The notes under the pieces are model-generated. The model was not told the origin of the DNA and made no database searches. It saw only the letters and a program-made list of their open reading frames with translations. Shown here piece after piece: positions 32,201-40,368 of a DNA stretch of 64,000 nt (positions are counted from its first letter, which is position 1; every line of letters begins with the position of its first letter). Origin of the DNA: Thelonectria olida (Eukaryota; Ascomycota; Sordariomycetes; Hypocreales; Nectriaceae); the NCBI GenBank assembly GCA_020736575.1, contig JAGPYM010000023.1, forward strand, positions 555,292 to 619,291, in the 5' to 3' direction. Both the position numbers and the translations under genes were made by a program.

Positions 32201-33351
32201 ATGCATGCATTCAGGAGATCCGAGGGACTGCTGGCCACGAGCGATTCATGCTAGGCCAGGAAACGGCAGAGATGCAAGAGTGCGCCGCCGGGGGAAGCAT
32301 CGTCGTCGTCAACATTACAACATTTCGAAGTGACGCGATTATAGTTTCTCCAACAGCCATCACAACACTTAATCTGCCAAGACTGGCTGCCGAGGATGCA
32401 AGGGCTTGGCTGGGCAAGAAATGGACAGGCCGCAGATCAGAACGCGCACAAAAGAACAGGGAATACCTCGATTATCTGTCCTGGCTGTGGGGGATGTGTG
32501 TCGAGCCGATTCTTAACGAAGTTTGCCACAGCCACGACACGGTGAACAGCCTGCCGAGGATATGGTGGATCGGGACCGGCCTTGCCAGCTCGATGCCTTT
32601 TCATGCCGCGGGAATGCATTCTGCTGATTCAACGGACAATGCGTTCAGCAGAGCCGTTTCGTCCTATACTCCGTCTATCAAAGCGCTTGCGCATGCACAG
32701 CATCGAGCTAGGGCCACAGCTAGTGTTAAAGGATCGGTTCTGATTGCCACCATGCCAACTACGCCAGGCAACGCTTCATGCCCTGACCTTCCAGGTGTTT
32801 CTGAAGAGAAGAATCAACTGATGGGCGTGATTAATGGGCGTCTTTCTATACAATATCAGGAGTTGCCTAGCGTGGAGGATGTTGTTGAGAGCCTGCGGAA
32901 CTGTTGCATTGCGCACTTTGCCTGCCATGGATTTACGGACCAGGTGGATCCTTCCAAGAGCGGACTGATCTTGCAAAGTCGGGGTGAACAGGACAGGTTA
33001 ACGGTGCACACAGTGTCGCAGTTGAGCCTTGGGAACGCACAGATAGCATACCTATCAGCTTGCTCGACGGCGGAGAATAGGTCGGCACGGCTATCGGATG
33101 AGGTGATTCATTTGGTGAGCGGGTTTCAGGTATCCGGCTTTCCGCATGTAATTGGGTGTCTTTGGCCATCGATCGACCGGGTTTGTGTGGCAGTTGCAGG
33201 TAGATTTTATCAGTCGCTGCTCAGGGGAAAGACGACTTGTTGGGACGGCCGAGAGGTGGCTTTGGCACTCCGGGATGCTGTGATGGAGGTGCGGAAGACG
33301 GAGTTGAGGATGCCGCTAGCGTGGGCGCAGTTTGTTCACTTCGGTGCATAG
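29209..33351 (+). CDS. TPR-CHAT protein, putative caspase-like protease
   Basis: A 1380-aa single-exon protein. Residues about 1-65 are a short leader with a local triplication (NKLSRQY, NKLSRRY, NKLRNRY). About 17-18 TPR-type repeats of 45 aa fill residues 66-840, one (near 30,700) shortened. A helical linker follows, then a CHAT domain from about residue 1060 to the end: YLSWLWGMCVEPIL, PRIWWIGTGLASSMPFHAAG, HFACHGF with catalytic His 1240, and LSACSTAEN with catalytic Cys 1285. CHAT is a caspase-fold peptidase domain of the separase/caspase clan. TPR-CHAT proteins act as ligand-controlled proteases, for example the Csx29 partner in type III-E CRISPR systems. Both dyad residues and the frame are intact. 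The divergent gasdermin-like neighbour is the natural candidate substrate (inference). Confidence 0.9.
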   Translation: MNLQQTFRWLGIEEEVMPNCLSFFKTGVYQRFRKTGDMAAGWLNNFGNKLSRQYNKLSRRYNKLRNRYERTGKMADLEEAISLARQAVDSTPDDHPDRVGWLNSLGLSLGARYERTGEMADLEEAVSLARQAVDSTPDDHPNRAGWSNNLGISLERRYERTGKMADLEEAISLARQAVDSTPDDHPNRASRLNSLGISLVIRYERTGEMADLEEAVSLARQAVDSTPDDHPDRVGWLNSLGLSLGARYERTGEMADLEEAVSLARQAVDSTPDDHPDRASRLNSLGLSLGTRYERTGEMVDLEESISLVRQAVDSTPGDHPDRAGRLNNLGNNLGRRYERTGKMADLEEAIDLARQAVDSTPDDHPNRAGWLNNLGNKLRSRYERTGKMADLEEAISLARQAVDATPDDHPNRAGWLNNLGTKLESRYERTGEMANLEAAINLARQAIYSTPDDHPNHAVALNNLGTYLGRRYRRTGKMADLEEAISLARQAVNSTPGDHSDLASNLRSRYERTGEMADLEEAISLARQAVDATPDDHPDRVGWSENLGVSLERRYERTGKMADLEEAISLARQAVDSTPDDHPDWAGLLNNLGDKLRSRYERTGEMADLEESISLVQQAVNSTPDDHPKRASKLNSLGISLVIRYERTGEMAGLEEAVSLARQAIYSTPDDHPNHAVALNNLGTYLKSRYERTGKMADLEEAISLARQAVNSTPSDCPDQASRLNNLGNKLESRYERTGEMVDLEEAIGIARQAVDLTPDDHPDRAGRLNNLGNKLGRRYERTGEMVDLEEAIGIARQAVDSTPDDHPDRASRLNNLGNKLGRRYERTGGMADLEEASLTLQDAWHCQSAIPFHRVKAGARCLKLLDPQRKTDIAIDLGKNIIDLLPSVNTKLLDRTDQQFVVSTFSGVAADLCAFLLQSNQPADALRYLEKGRAVIIGQLMDARSDLSLLEQQHPDIARRYQQLRDEINTPLRQVEQGVIQAQLRIRRLEALAELDACIQEIRGTAGHERFMLGQETAEMQECAAGGSIVVVNITTFRSDAIIVSPTAITTLNLPRLAAEDARAWLGKKWTGRRSERAQKNREYLDYLSWLWGMCVEPILNEVCHSHDTVNSLPRIWWIGTGLASSMPFHAAGMHSADSTDNAFSRAVSSYTPSIKALAHAQHRARATASVKGSVLIATMPTTPGNASCPDLPGVSEEKNQLMGVINGRLSIQYQELPSVEDVVESLRNCCIAHFACHGFTDQVDPSKSGLILQSRGEQDRLTVHTVSQLSLGNAQIAYLSACSTAENRSARLSDEVIHLVSGFQVSGFPHVIGCLWPSIDRVCVAVAGRFYQSLLRGKTTCWDGREVALALRDAVMEVRKTELRMPLAWAQFVHFGA
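29406..31715 (+). repeat. 135-bp TPR-coding tandem repeats
   Basis: About 17 copies at exact 135-bp spacing (for example ttgactcgac at 29471 and 29606). Many copies are identical over long stretches including third codon positions, and blocks of several repeats recur as larger units (the segment around 30540-30700 is repeated around 31200-31360). This points to recent unequal exchange or gene conversion. Confidence 0.88.
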
Positions 33352-33627
33352 AATTCTGCCGTGAAGTTGCCATAAAAGAGATAACTGATATCATTTGCTA
33401 GAGGACGTCATTGACAACGCAATGCACCCCGCAGCTGCTAATAATATAAGGGACGGCAGCGGCACACTAGAGCCCGCGGGAGCTATCGGATCTTGGCAAG
33501 AACGGGCGTTGCAGCCCCCAGAGTCGGGGTATTATCCCAGATCGAATCCTAAGACGCCGAGCTAACAAAGCCTAGTTAATTCTGCAATTACCATTGAAGT
33601 GGAGGAAGGAGCAAGTCCAGAAACCCA

Positions 33628-34125
33628 ATGGCTCTCCAAGAAAAGCCGAACCTCGCAACCGTCGCATCTCGGATTCAGAATCAGGCAGAGGAAGACCAGG
33701 CCTGGGAAGGTGTGAAGAGGGCCAAATCGGAAGCCATGAAGGTCGACATGGCGGCACAGAAAGATTCACAGCGATGGCACACTCACAAGGCGAAGCGTAT
33801 TTTAATGATAAGTATTGCTACGGCAAAATTGGAGGTTGCAAAAGACCGACAGGAGTCGCGTAAAAGGCGTGGCGATCTCTACGAATTTCATTCGGAGAAC
33901 GTTTGGCTATGTGGGTACAAAGAGGGATGCTGCTCGCCAGACGATTCTCCTGCAGTGGGTGATGGAGCAAGTTCCTATGATCGAAGGAAGATGAACCAGT
34001 CTGAGGCGGACGGGGTGGGATCCCGTGCAACGGGTGCAAAGAGGACGCTGGCCAGTAACGAAGGCGATTCGGGGAGGCGAAGCCCGAAAAGACAGAGGCT
34101 TGGCCATCGGGAGTTGGGCTCCTAG
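33628..34125 (+). CDS. hypothetical ORF, 165 aa
   Basis: ATG 33628 opens a hydrophilic, Lys/Arg/Glu-rich frame with a nuclear-localisation-like SPKRQRLGHRE near its end. No domain recognised. It lies just before a PNP-domain relic in another frame, so it may be the decayed 5' part of the same former gene rather than a gene of its own. Confidence 0.3.
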   Translation: MALQEKPNLATVASRIQNQAEEDQAWEGVKRAKSEAMKVDMAAQKDSQRWHTHKAKRILMISIATAKLEVAKDRQESRKRRGDLYEFHSENVWLCGYKEGCCSPDDSPAVGDGASSYDRRKMNQSEADGVGSRATGAKRTLASNEGDSGRRSPKRQRLGHRELGS

Positions 34126-34202
34126 AGTTCACGATCGAAACAGTCGGGCGCTAGGGGTTCGCGCCGGTCGATGGACTTGGCTCGGGCGCCGCGGCGGTAG
34201 GA

Positions 34203-34511
34203 GTGTTATCAACGCATTTGCAGTTTTGCCCTCCTACGCATCTTCGTACTTTCCCTGGCCTTGTAGCGCTCCCACAGGTTTCCGACGCTCGCGAGCGTGT
34301 GTGGATGCTCTCTACCAATAACGTCGTTCTTGCCCTCCTGCTGCACATGGGCAAGACCAACGCCGCCAGCGCAGCCGCCAGCATACGATCGACCTATAGC
34401 GGCTTGCGACTGGCCCTCCTAGTCGGGGTGTGCAGTGCTATGCCTCGCGGCCGAGGCGGCGAAATCTTGTTAGGTAATGTGGCTCAGCACCTGCAGAACG
34501 CTATTGCTTGA
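34203..34511 (+). pseudogene. PNP (nucleoside phosphorylase) domain relic
   Basis: The frame contains LRLALLVGVCSAMPRGRGGE preceded by ASAAASIRSTYSG, matching the conserved core of the NLR-type PNP domain (compare GLLVGIGGGIA in the gene at 3920). The rest of the domain and any NACHT region are missing. It is a remnant of a second PNP-containing NLR-like gene. Confidence 0.65.
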
Positions 34512-35089
34512 CTTATTTCGTCTACCCTCTTGATCTTATTTCGACCCAGGTCGATCAATACAGCTAGGACTTTGCCGCCATACCCAGGCCCGGGACATAG
34601 TAGCGCGACTAGTACCATGCTGTGTATATGCCGTGTTGGCGCTCGGGTGGGCGTCTCCACTGCCCCGAGGGATGGTGTGGACGTGATGTGCACAGGGTAG
34701 AGCGGGCATGTGGCAACGCAATCATCCCGGGGCGCGTTTAGTGTCGCCAACACGGCCCTGCCCTGCTCGCGTTCGCGTCAACCCCCCACAATGCGGCAAC
34801 CGTTCTGGAGCGCGGTTTTGGCCTTTGTTGTTAGACATCCTCCTTTAGCAGCCTGTCGTCAGATTGTTGTTCCCAGAGTGTAGTCGCAGCAAAATGGCGC
34901 CAGCAATTGCCTCGCTACGCGCCACGTCACACTTGAAGTGTATCTCACAGGTAATACAGGGTAGCCTTGTGGATTGGCTGATCTTATGTGTGGTGTTGAC
35001 TGCCAGAAGGCTGTGGCCCGCAGCTCCGCCCAAGATGAGCCCAGACTTGCGATTGCGCCGTGAATGCTTCATAACGACGTTCAGACAGT
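34512..35089. other. no gene recognised
   Basis: Short ORFs without domains; GC-rich at first, ordinary later. Nothing to support a gene. Confidence 0.45.
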
Positions 35090-35215
35090 AGCAGGGGTCT
35101 GAAACTGGACTCAGTGGTCAGGAAGGTAGACCACCGAGTCCAGTTTCGGACCCCCGCCCATCTCACGATTTCCTAAATTAACAATTCAAATTGCATTCCC
35201 TGATTAAACCTGGAA
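35090..35215 (+). repeat. dispersed hairpin repeat, copy B
   Basis: Shows the core hairpin best: gaaactggactcagtggtc, an 8-nt loop, then gaccaccgagtccagtttcg. The tail cacgatttcctaaattaac follows. It is related to 1125-1350 and 52000-52240. Confidence 0.8.
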
Positions 35216-35307
35216 CCAGTGTCTGCTCCGTAGCACATCCAGAATCATCATACCGTTATGATCGGTCTCTGTCGACTTGCTTCTAATCAGTGTTACATTT
35301 TTTCCAG

Positions 35308-35422
35308 GACAGGTTAACGGTGCAAACAGTGTCGGAGTTAAGCATCAGGAACTCACAGATAGCGTGCCTACCAGCTTACTCGACGGCGGAGAATAGGGCG
35401 GCACGGCTGTCAGACGAAGTGA
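35308..35422 (+). pseudogene. CHAT domain relic, catalytic Cys replaced
   Basis: 115 bp closely match 32991-33105 of the TPR-CHAT gene (gacaggttaacggtgca, gctt.ctcgacggcggagaat, aggt/aagtga at the end). The catalytic Cys codon TGC is TAC here, so the SACST motif reads PAYST. No other part of a TPR-CHAT gene surrounds it. It is a broken fragment of a third copy, or the lost 3' end of the CHAT-less TPR gene. Confidence 0.8.
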
Positions 35423-35750
35423 CAATGACGAATCTTCTTCTTGAAATTACTATACCGCCATGACGACTGTGCCGGAGATTTCTGCTTGTACACGTAAGAA
35501 CTTGAGTTGGGTGTGGGGTGTTCGTCGTTGGTTGCTAGCCACATTGATTGGTCTTCTAGCTACGAAAGGAAAGATACCTCACGAAATTTCCACAAAAGAT
35601 TCCGCGATGGGAGATTGTGGTCCATCTGGTATGATTTCCCATCTTGAGTTAGGTGGGCCACGAGAATGATGTATGGTATTTAAGCCGCCCAGGACAGCAC
35701 GTTTTCCACCTTCCGACAGCTGGCTTTTACAGTATGCTGACAGAAAGAAC

Positions 35751-36488
35751 ATGGATCTCAATCGCCAGGCTCCTACGGCCAATGCAGCACCGACCGGTGA
35801 AGAGCTCAGAACCCTCCTGGAGACGAACATTGGGCATCTAGCTGAAGTCAATAAAACGTTCGCCATTTTGCAAGCTAGCCTCCAGTCAACCATCAGGAGC
35901 CTGGATGCTGTCCATGCCCAGCTAAGGACTCAACCTGTCGCTTCTGCACCCGCATCGTCTCTGGACGTCGAACCCCCCACCCTTGATCGAGTGTCAAACA
36001 GCAACGAAATTGACAACATTGTCCCGACAGCCCAGCCTATTGCACCCCCTTCTCAAGCCCTCCTCGACCAAAGTCGAACGCTTCCACAAGGGAGCCCAAC
36101 AGTCTCCACACGACGCAAGAGGGTCAAGAGATGTCGCAGACGCGCGCGACCTGCGGCCGCTTCCCAACATCCTGCAACGCAAAATCGCGATGACCAGCAA
36201 ATGTTACAGTTCATTGCCGGATTGGAAGCCTTACTTAAAGAGCAGAACGTTTCCGAAACGACCCCGACAGTTGGTCGCGTTGGCTCTAGTCGTCCGACCC
36301 GCTCCACTATCAATCGGCCAAACAGAGCACTTCAGGAGTTGTTAAGCGGAGTGCTCCCTGATTCGCAACTCTCCAGTGCTACAACACGGGTTGTCCAGCA
36401 TACAGACAGGCACGATGTCATGGCTCATTCATTCCCCGAACAAGAGACGATGTATTCCTTTCACATCGACCTCTTGCCCACGGAGTAG
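35751..36488 (+). CDS. hypothetical protein, 245 aa
   Basis: ATG 35751 (an in-frame ATG at 35673 would add 26 aa). The N-terminal part is helical and possibly coiled-coil (residues about 15-60), the centre is Pro/Ser/Gln-rich, and a basic cluster TRRKRVKRCRRRAR at about 145 looks like a nuclear localisation signal. No known domain. Downstream, another frame (36500-36620) contains a gene-like string (YEGFVPINRRKPSEF) that could be a further exon, but I could not find a splice that joins cleanly. Confidence 0.45.
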   Translation: MDLNRQAPTANAAPTGEELRTLLETNIGHLAEVNKTFAILQASLQSTIRSLDAVHAQLRTQPVASAPASSLDVEPPTLDRVSNSNEIDNIVPTAQPIAPPSQALLDQSRTLPQGSPTVSTRRKRVKRCRRRARPAAASQHPATQNRDDQQMLQFIAGLEALLKEQNVSETTPTVGRVGSSRPTRSTINRPNRALQELLSGVLPDSQLSSATTRVVQHTDRHDVMAHSFPEQETMYSFHIDLLPTE

Positions 36489-36767
36489 GCTTGGAACGAA
36501 TGGTGTCAAATTGTGTCGACGACTTGACAAGGTCAATTTGTATGAGGGGTTTGTGCCAATAAATAGGAGGAAGCCTAGCGAATTCGCCATTAATGACAAT
36601 GAGCTGTCCAAAGCCTACTAAATCCCCTAGAATTAGCTACCTGCAAGATAGCGTTTGGTGAGGGAACATTGTGTATATCCCACTCCAAGAGGAGTACCCT
36701 AAATCAGCTTGCCTCGTGCTTTCATGTTCTCTCGTACCCCAATTACGATCTTGTCTTGTGATGTCTT
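36489..36767. other. short gap with possible extra exon
   Basis: Contains the unassigned frame 36500-36621 mentioned for the preceding gene; otherwise no feature. Confidence 0.35.
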
Positions 36768-37496
36768 CTAATTATGTAAGTGCTTAGTGAATCCTGAAGT
36801 TCTTCCTACATGCCCAGAACTACGAGCAATCCCCCGCTTGGGCTTCCGGGCCGGAGCCTCCGGAGCAGACTCGTTCTTGGCCTCGAACTTGATAAGCTCT
36901 TCGGGCGCAATCTGCGCGAGTTTGCTCCCATACTCCCAAGTTGACTCGCTGCGACGATAGCCAACCCACTGAACCTGGTACCTAAAGTCCTTCTTGGCCT
37001 GGGGTCGCGTAGCCCGCTTGAGGATGCGGAAGACATGATACACATCAAGGCCAGTGGCAGCATCACGTCCATCGACACCGTCCCAATACTTGTAAATAAG
37101 CATGGGCACCTGTTGCTGGAGGCTCCATTCGGACTCCCAAGTCTGCTCACCGTTCGCCCACTTAACCAAGATATCTACAGTCGCATTGGCTTCGTCGACA
37201 CGATGAGCCTCGAACGATTCGATCTCGGCCTCGCCAAGATCTGCAAGGATATTACGCGGGGCGCTAGGCGCGGCTGGGACGTCTTTTTGGATCTCGGCGA
37301 TGGAATCTGGTTCGGGTTGCTTTTGAGGTATTTGGGGATCGATCGAACCTTCTTTCGGAGGAGAAATAGGTTCGGTAATTTCGGGGTCGGGCGCCGTAGC
37401 GAGGGCAGTGGTATTGACGGCTCGCTCGTAATTTCGATCAATATCAATATTGCGGATGATATCGCGACCGATGCTGCTATGCCGGGCGGGCGTCAT
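36768..37496 (-). CDS. chromodomain protein
   Basis: A 242-aa frame from ATG 37496; the frame is open further upstream (past 37600) without an ATG in frame, so an upstream exon is likely. The N-terminal third is acidic/Pro-rich and disordered-looking. Residues about 95-135 resemble a chromo-like fold (VDILVKWANGEQTWESEW). The segment DFRYQVQWVGYRRSESTWE (about residues 185-203) is a clear chromodomain with its aromatic and Trp-Glu positions. The C-terminus is basic. Two chromo-type modules with a helical spacer recall the cpSRP43-like chromodomain proteins annotated in many fungi. Role probably in chromatin or protein binding; not a transposon integrase, since no integrase precedes it. Confidence 0.65.
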   Translation of the reverse strand: MTPARHSSIGRDIIRNIDIDRNYERAVNTTALATAPDPEITEPISPPKEGSIDPQIPQKQPEPDSIAEIQKDVPAAPSAPRNILADLGEAEIESFEAHRVDEANATVDILVKWANGEQTWESEWSLQQQVPMLIYKYWDGVDGRDAATGLDVYHVFRILKRATRPQAKKDFRYQVQWVGYRRSESTWEYGSKLAQIAPEELIKFEAKNESAPEAPARKPKRGIARSSGHVGRTSGFTKHLHN

Positions 37497-38316
37497 AGCT
37501 TTGCAACGGCGAAGCTGAAACGGAGTCTGAGAATACAACTTCGAAAGACGCAAGCTTTGACTTAACGCTGAATCACGTTGGTCAGGAGAGGCGCGTGCCT
37601 GCAGGGCGCGGTGGGGCGATTTGACGGCGCCTAGGCTGGAACTCGTAGCGCAGTTTCATCGGCTCACCACAATCACAGAGCCGACGAATTGTGACCCGGC
37701 AAGGTGGAGAAAAGTTCGGGTTTGACATTGTTGGCGTAGTAGAACGGGAAGAACGACGATATTAAGCAAGCTCAGCTTTTGAAATTAAGAGCTTGCATAA
37801 CGGAACCTCTAGACGCGTTGACGCGTTTTCAAAGAAATGTACCCACTAGACTCTCAGGTGACACTCACTGTGGCTAGCTCATGGGTACGATATCAGCCAC
37901 AGAGGATACCTCATCTGGTGAAGTGCGACTAGCATTGCTCTCCCCCACCACGAATGTCGGTCCATTTCTGGACTCTTCACTGACTTCTTGGTACTTGATT
38001 GAGGGTTCAAGCGTCCACATCTTCCGAAAGATTACTCTCGCTAGAAACGCCCTAAAGCCAAGGCGTGATGAAGGCGAGCACGTGACAGACTCCTTGACAA
38101 AGCCAAGCCGCCAATCATATCAGTTGTTCAGTGACCTCCCCACTTTAACGCCCACCATCCTCAAAAGAAAAAGAAAAAGTTTGATGTCCTTATGTACCAG
38201 AGATACCATCCTGCCACCGGTATACATCAGGCTAACATGAGAGTTAGGAGAGCAAAATCAAGCCACGAAGTGAGTCTCAGCCTATCACAACCATCGGCCT
38301 TACCTAGTATCAAACC
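37497..38316. other. intergenic
   Basis: Holds the 5' side of the chromodomain gene and of the gene at 38317. A 119-codon ORF at 37881-38240 has no recognisable features and is left out. Confidence 0.45.
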
Positions 38317-38790
38317 ATGCCCGTCGACGAAGATCAAGCAGTCCAAACCCAGTCGCTGGGAGACATGGACGAGATATTGACCAGATTCGAACGTTCAGCA
38401 GTTGGTTCTCAATGGAAATATGAAGGCTCAGGTGTTTCAACTGTAGATAGACGTGCGGAAGATGTGAAGACTGTCAGTCGAGAGCTCAGGAGGGCACTCA
38501 CGGATGCAGGCCAGGTAAAGCTGCTACTATATTGGGAAAGTATATGGTTAACAGGTGTGAAGATCCCGCCCAACGCTGACCGAGTCGGCGCAATCGTTCG
38601 TGCAGAAGGCCCATGTTCGATCAAGTTGAAGGACAACACTCACGTTATCGTGGTTGCCGTGCATGGAGTCGGCCGAGAACCCAGGGTTGGCGAAGTTGCT
38701 CTACCCGCAAAAACCATCACACATGTGCCTGATGGTAATATCACCATCGATGATAGCACCACAGTTTACCTCGTTCTCCTCGGAAGTTGA
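38317..38790 (+). CDS. hypothetical protein, 157 aa
   Basis: ATG 38317. A soluble, mixed-composition protein with a helical N-terminal half (about residues 1-70) and a strand-rich C-terminal half (HVIVVAVHGVG; STTVYLVLLG). No family recognised. It converges on the gene at 38800 with 9 bp between the stop codons. Confidence 0.5.
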   Translation: MPVDEDQAVQTQSLGDMDEILTRFERSAVGSQWKYEGSGVSTVDRRAEDVKTVSRELRRALTDAGQVKLLLYWESIWLTGVKIPPNADRVGAIVRAEGPCSIKLKDNTHVIVVAVHGVGREPRVGEVALPAKTITHVPDGNITIDDSTTVYLVLLGS

Positions 38791-38799
38791 TGTGGCGTG

Positions 38800-39848
38800 T
38801 CATCTCTCTGGAGGCCACATATCGAAGCCCATTGACATGATATGCACAGCATCAAAGCTATGCAGTCCTTGGATTGTGCCCGTATTCTCAACAAACCCAA
38901 GCGGTTCATCGAAGTTCTCCATCATCATCGTCTCAGCATCAACAAAGTTGACCGGCAGTGCAGAAGCTAACTCGGTGGAGTCCATCGAATGTCCTTCTGC
39001 CCACTCGTCTCGATAAGACGCCTTCTGCCTTTCATGTTGATCTCCATCGTCCCAATGCTTGTGCTTGAGCTGATTTTCGGCGGATGTACTGGGTTCAAGG
39101 GGGAAGGGGAGGGTGTTAGGATCAGGGCCAGACGAGTTAGTCCTTTCTTCTTGAGATGACGAGACCTGAAATCCTTCTTCCGGGAGTCGGGGGGTATCTG
39201 TTCTGTACTTCGTTGGCGGTTGGGGGCATTTCTCAACGCGATCTTCCCACTTGTCTTCTGCAAACCAGTCAGCGAATTATTACACTCTTTCGGATGCACA
39301 TTGGACTTACGTGATGGTGAACGCTTTCTCTTGCGGCTGGTCCAGTCTCGAGGACCCTGGACAAAGTTTTTCCTGGTAGGCCGATGATCTTTTTGGTCTT
39401 TGTTGTAATCCGCCATGTGTATCATGCGCAAAACATCTTTGTGCGCTTCGATCGTTTCTGTTGACTTCAAGACCGACACCAATACGTCGTCTTCTAACGT
39501 CTTAATCCACTCGACAACCTTCCTGTTATTTCTGGCTGCTAAAGCATAAGCAACAACTGCCCTTGTTCCTCCCGTTTGGAAGATCCTGGCCTCAATGGTG
39601 CCCTCATCCAGGTTCTTTGCGGAACGAACGATCGAGATAAGGTTATTTGGTTGTCGCTTTGGATCCAACTGAAGAGCACGACGAAAGTCGTTAATGAGGT
39701 GGAGGCGAGTGAAATCATGTGTCTCGAGTGGGATTAGAACGAAGCTCCGGAGGAAGGCTTCCTTTGTGCCATCCCGAGCTTTCTGAACGGCAGATGCTAT
39801 GTCAAGAATCTGGTCATCCCAGACAGCACGAATATCGGGGAGAGACAT
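38800..39848 (-). CDS. hypothetical protein, two exons
   Basis: Exons 39848-39311 and 39257-38800, giving 331 aa. The intron 39258-39310 has a perfect GTAAGT donor, gctgac branch and TTGCAG acceptor; without it the frame runs into a nonsense tail. ATG 39848 is preferred to the upstream in-frame start at 39941, which would lie in repeat DNA. Residues about 1-150 are helical (ILDIASAVQKA, LINDFRRALQL). A basic NLS-like RKRKRSPSR sits before the intron, and the C-terminal part is acidic and disordered-looking. No known domain; possibly nuclear. Upstream lies a 31-nt tandem repeat. Confidence 0.65.
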
Positions 39849-39892
39849 TGCAGGTGAGATGTGAGACAACAGAAAGACGCTTGGTTGGAAAA

Positions 39893-40042
39893 GTTGGTGT
39901 CTACACCAATTCTTTTGCAAAGTCGTGTGTGTTTCCACCAAGTTTTGTAAAAGACACGTGTTTGCACCATGTTTTTATGAAAAAGCTGTGTTTGCACTCA
40001 TTTTCAAGAAAAACCGGTGTATGCACCATATTTGTTTCGGGT
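39893..40042. repeat. 31-nt degenerate tandem repeat, about five copies
   Basis: Units share gtgttNgcaccaNgtttt followed by an A-rich run; spacings are about 31, 31, 31, 29 and 26 nt. It sits directly upstream of the minus-strand gene starting at 39848, in its promoter or 5' leader. Confidence 0.7.
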
Positions 40043-40368
40043 AGGTGGCTAACCATAATTGGCTGAAAATTGGTGCTAAGACCAACGCGTCCCCCAGGTA
40101 CTTAACTGTTGAGTCTACTGTACCTCCTCTAAGCAGTGTACGAGGCTTACTTGAGAGCAAATATACCGACTACTTTTTGTATAGAGTACCTTCAAATTAT
40201 TAGTTAAGTGCTTCTATTTATGTGTTCAGTCTCGTACGACATGATGGGACTAGGGAACGCTCTGGCTTGGCGCTTGGCAATACTGGTTCATATTTTATTA
40301 AGTCGTGCAAGGCAGCCAGTTGCCTTATCGCACTTGACCTGTGAGGGACTTTACTCATCTTCGTCAAT

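Noticed and set aside
35095..35145. Hairpin as a terminator or riboswitch
   Set aside because: It recurs with conserved flanks at three unrelated places in a eukaryotic genome, which fits a dispersed repeat.
36768..37496. Chromodomain as the C-terminus of a Ty3/gypsy integrase
   Set aside because: No integrase or reverse transcriptase motif lies upstream on the minus strand, and two chromo-like modules are present.
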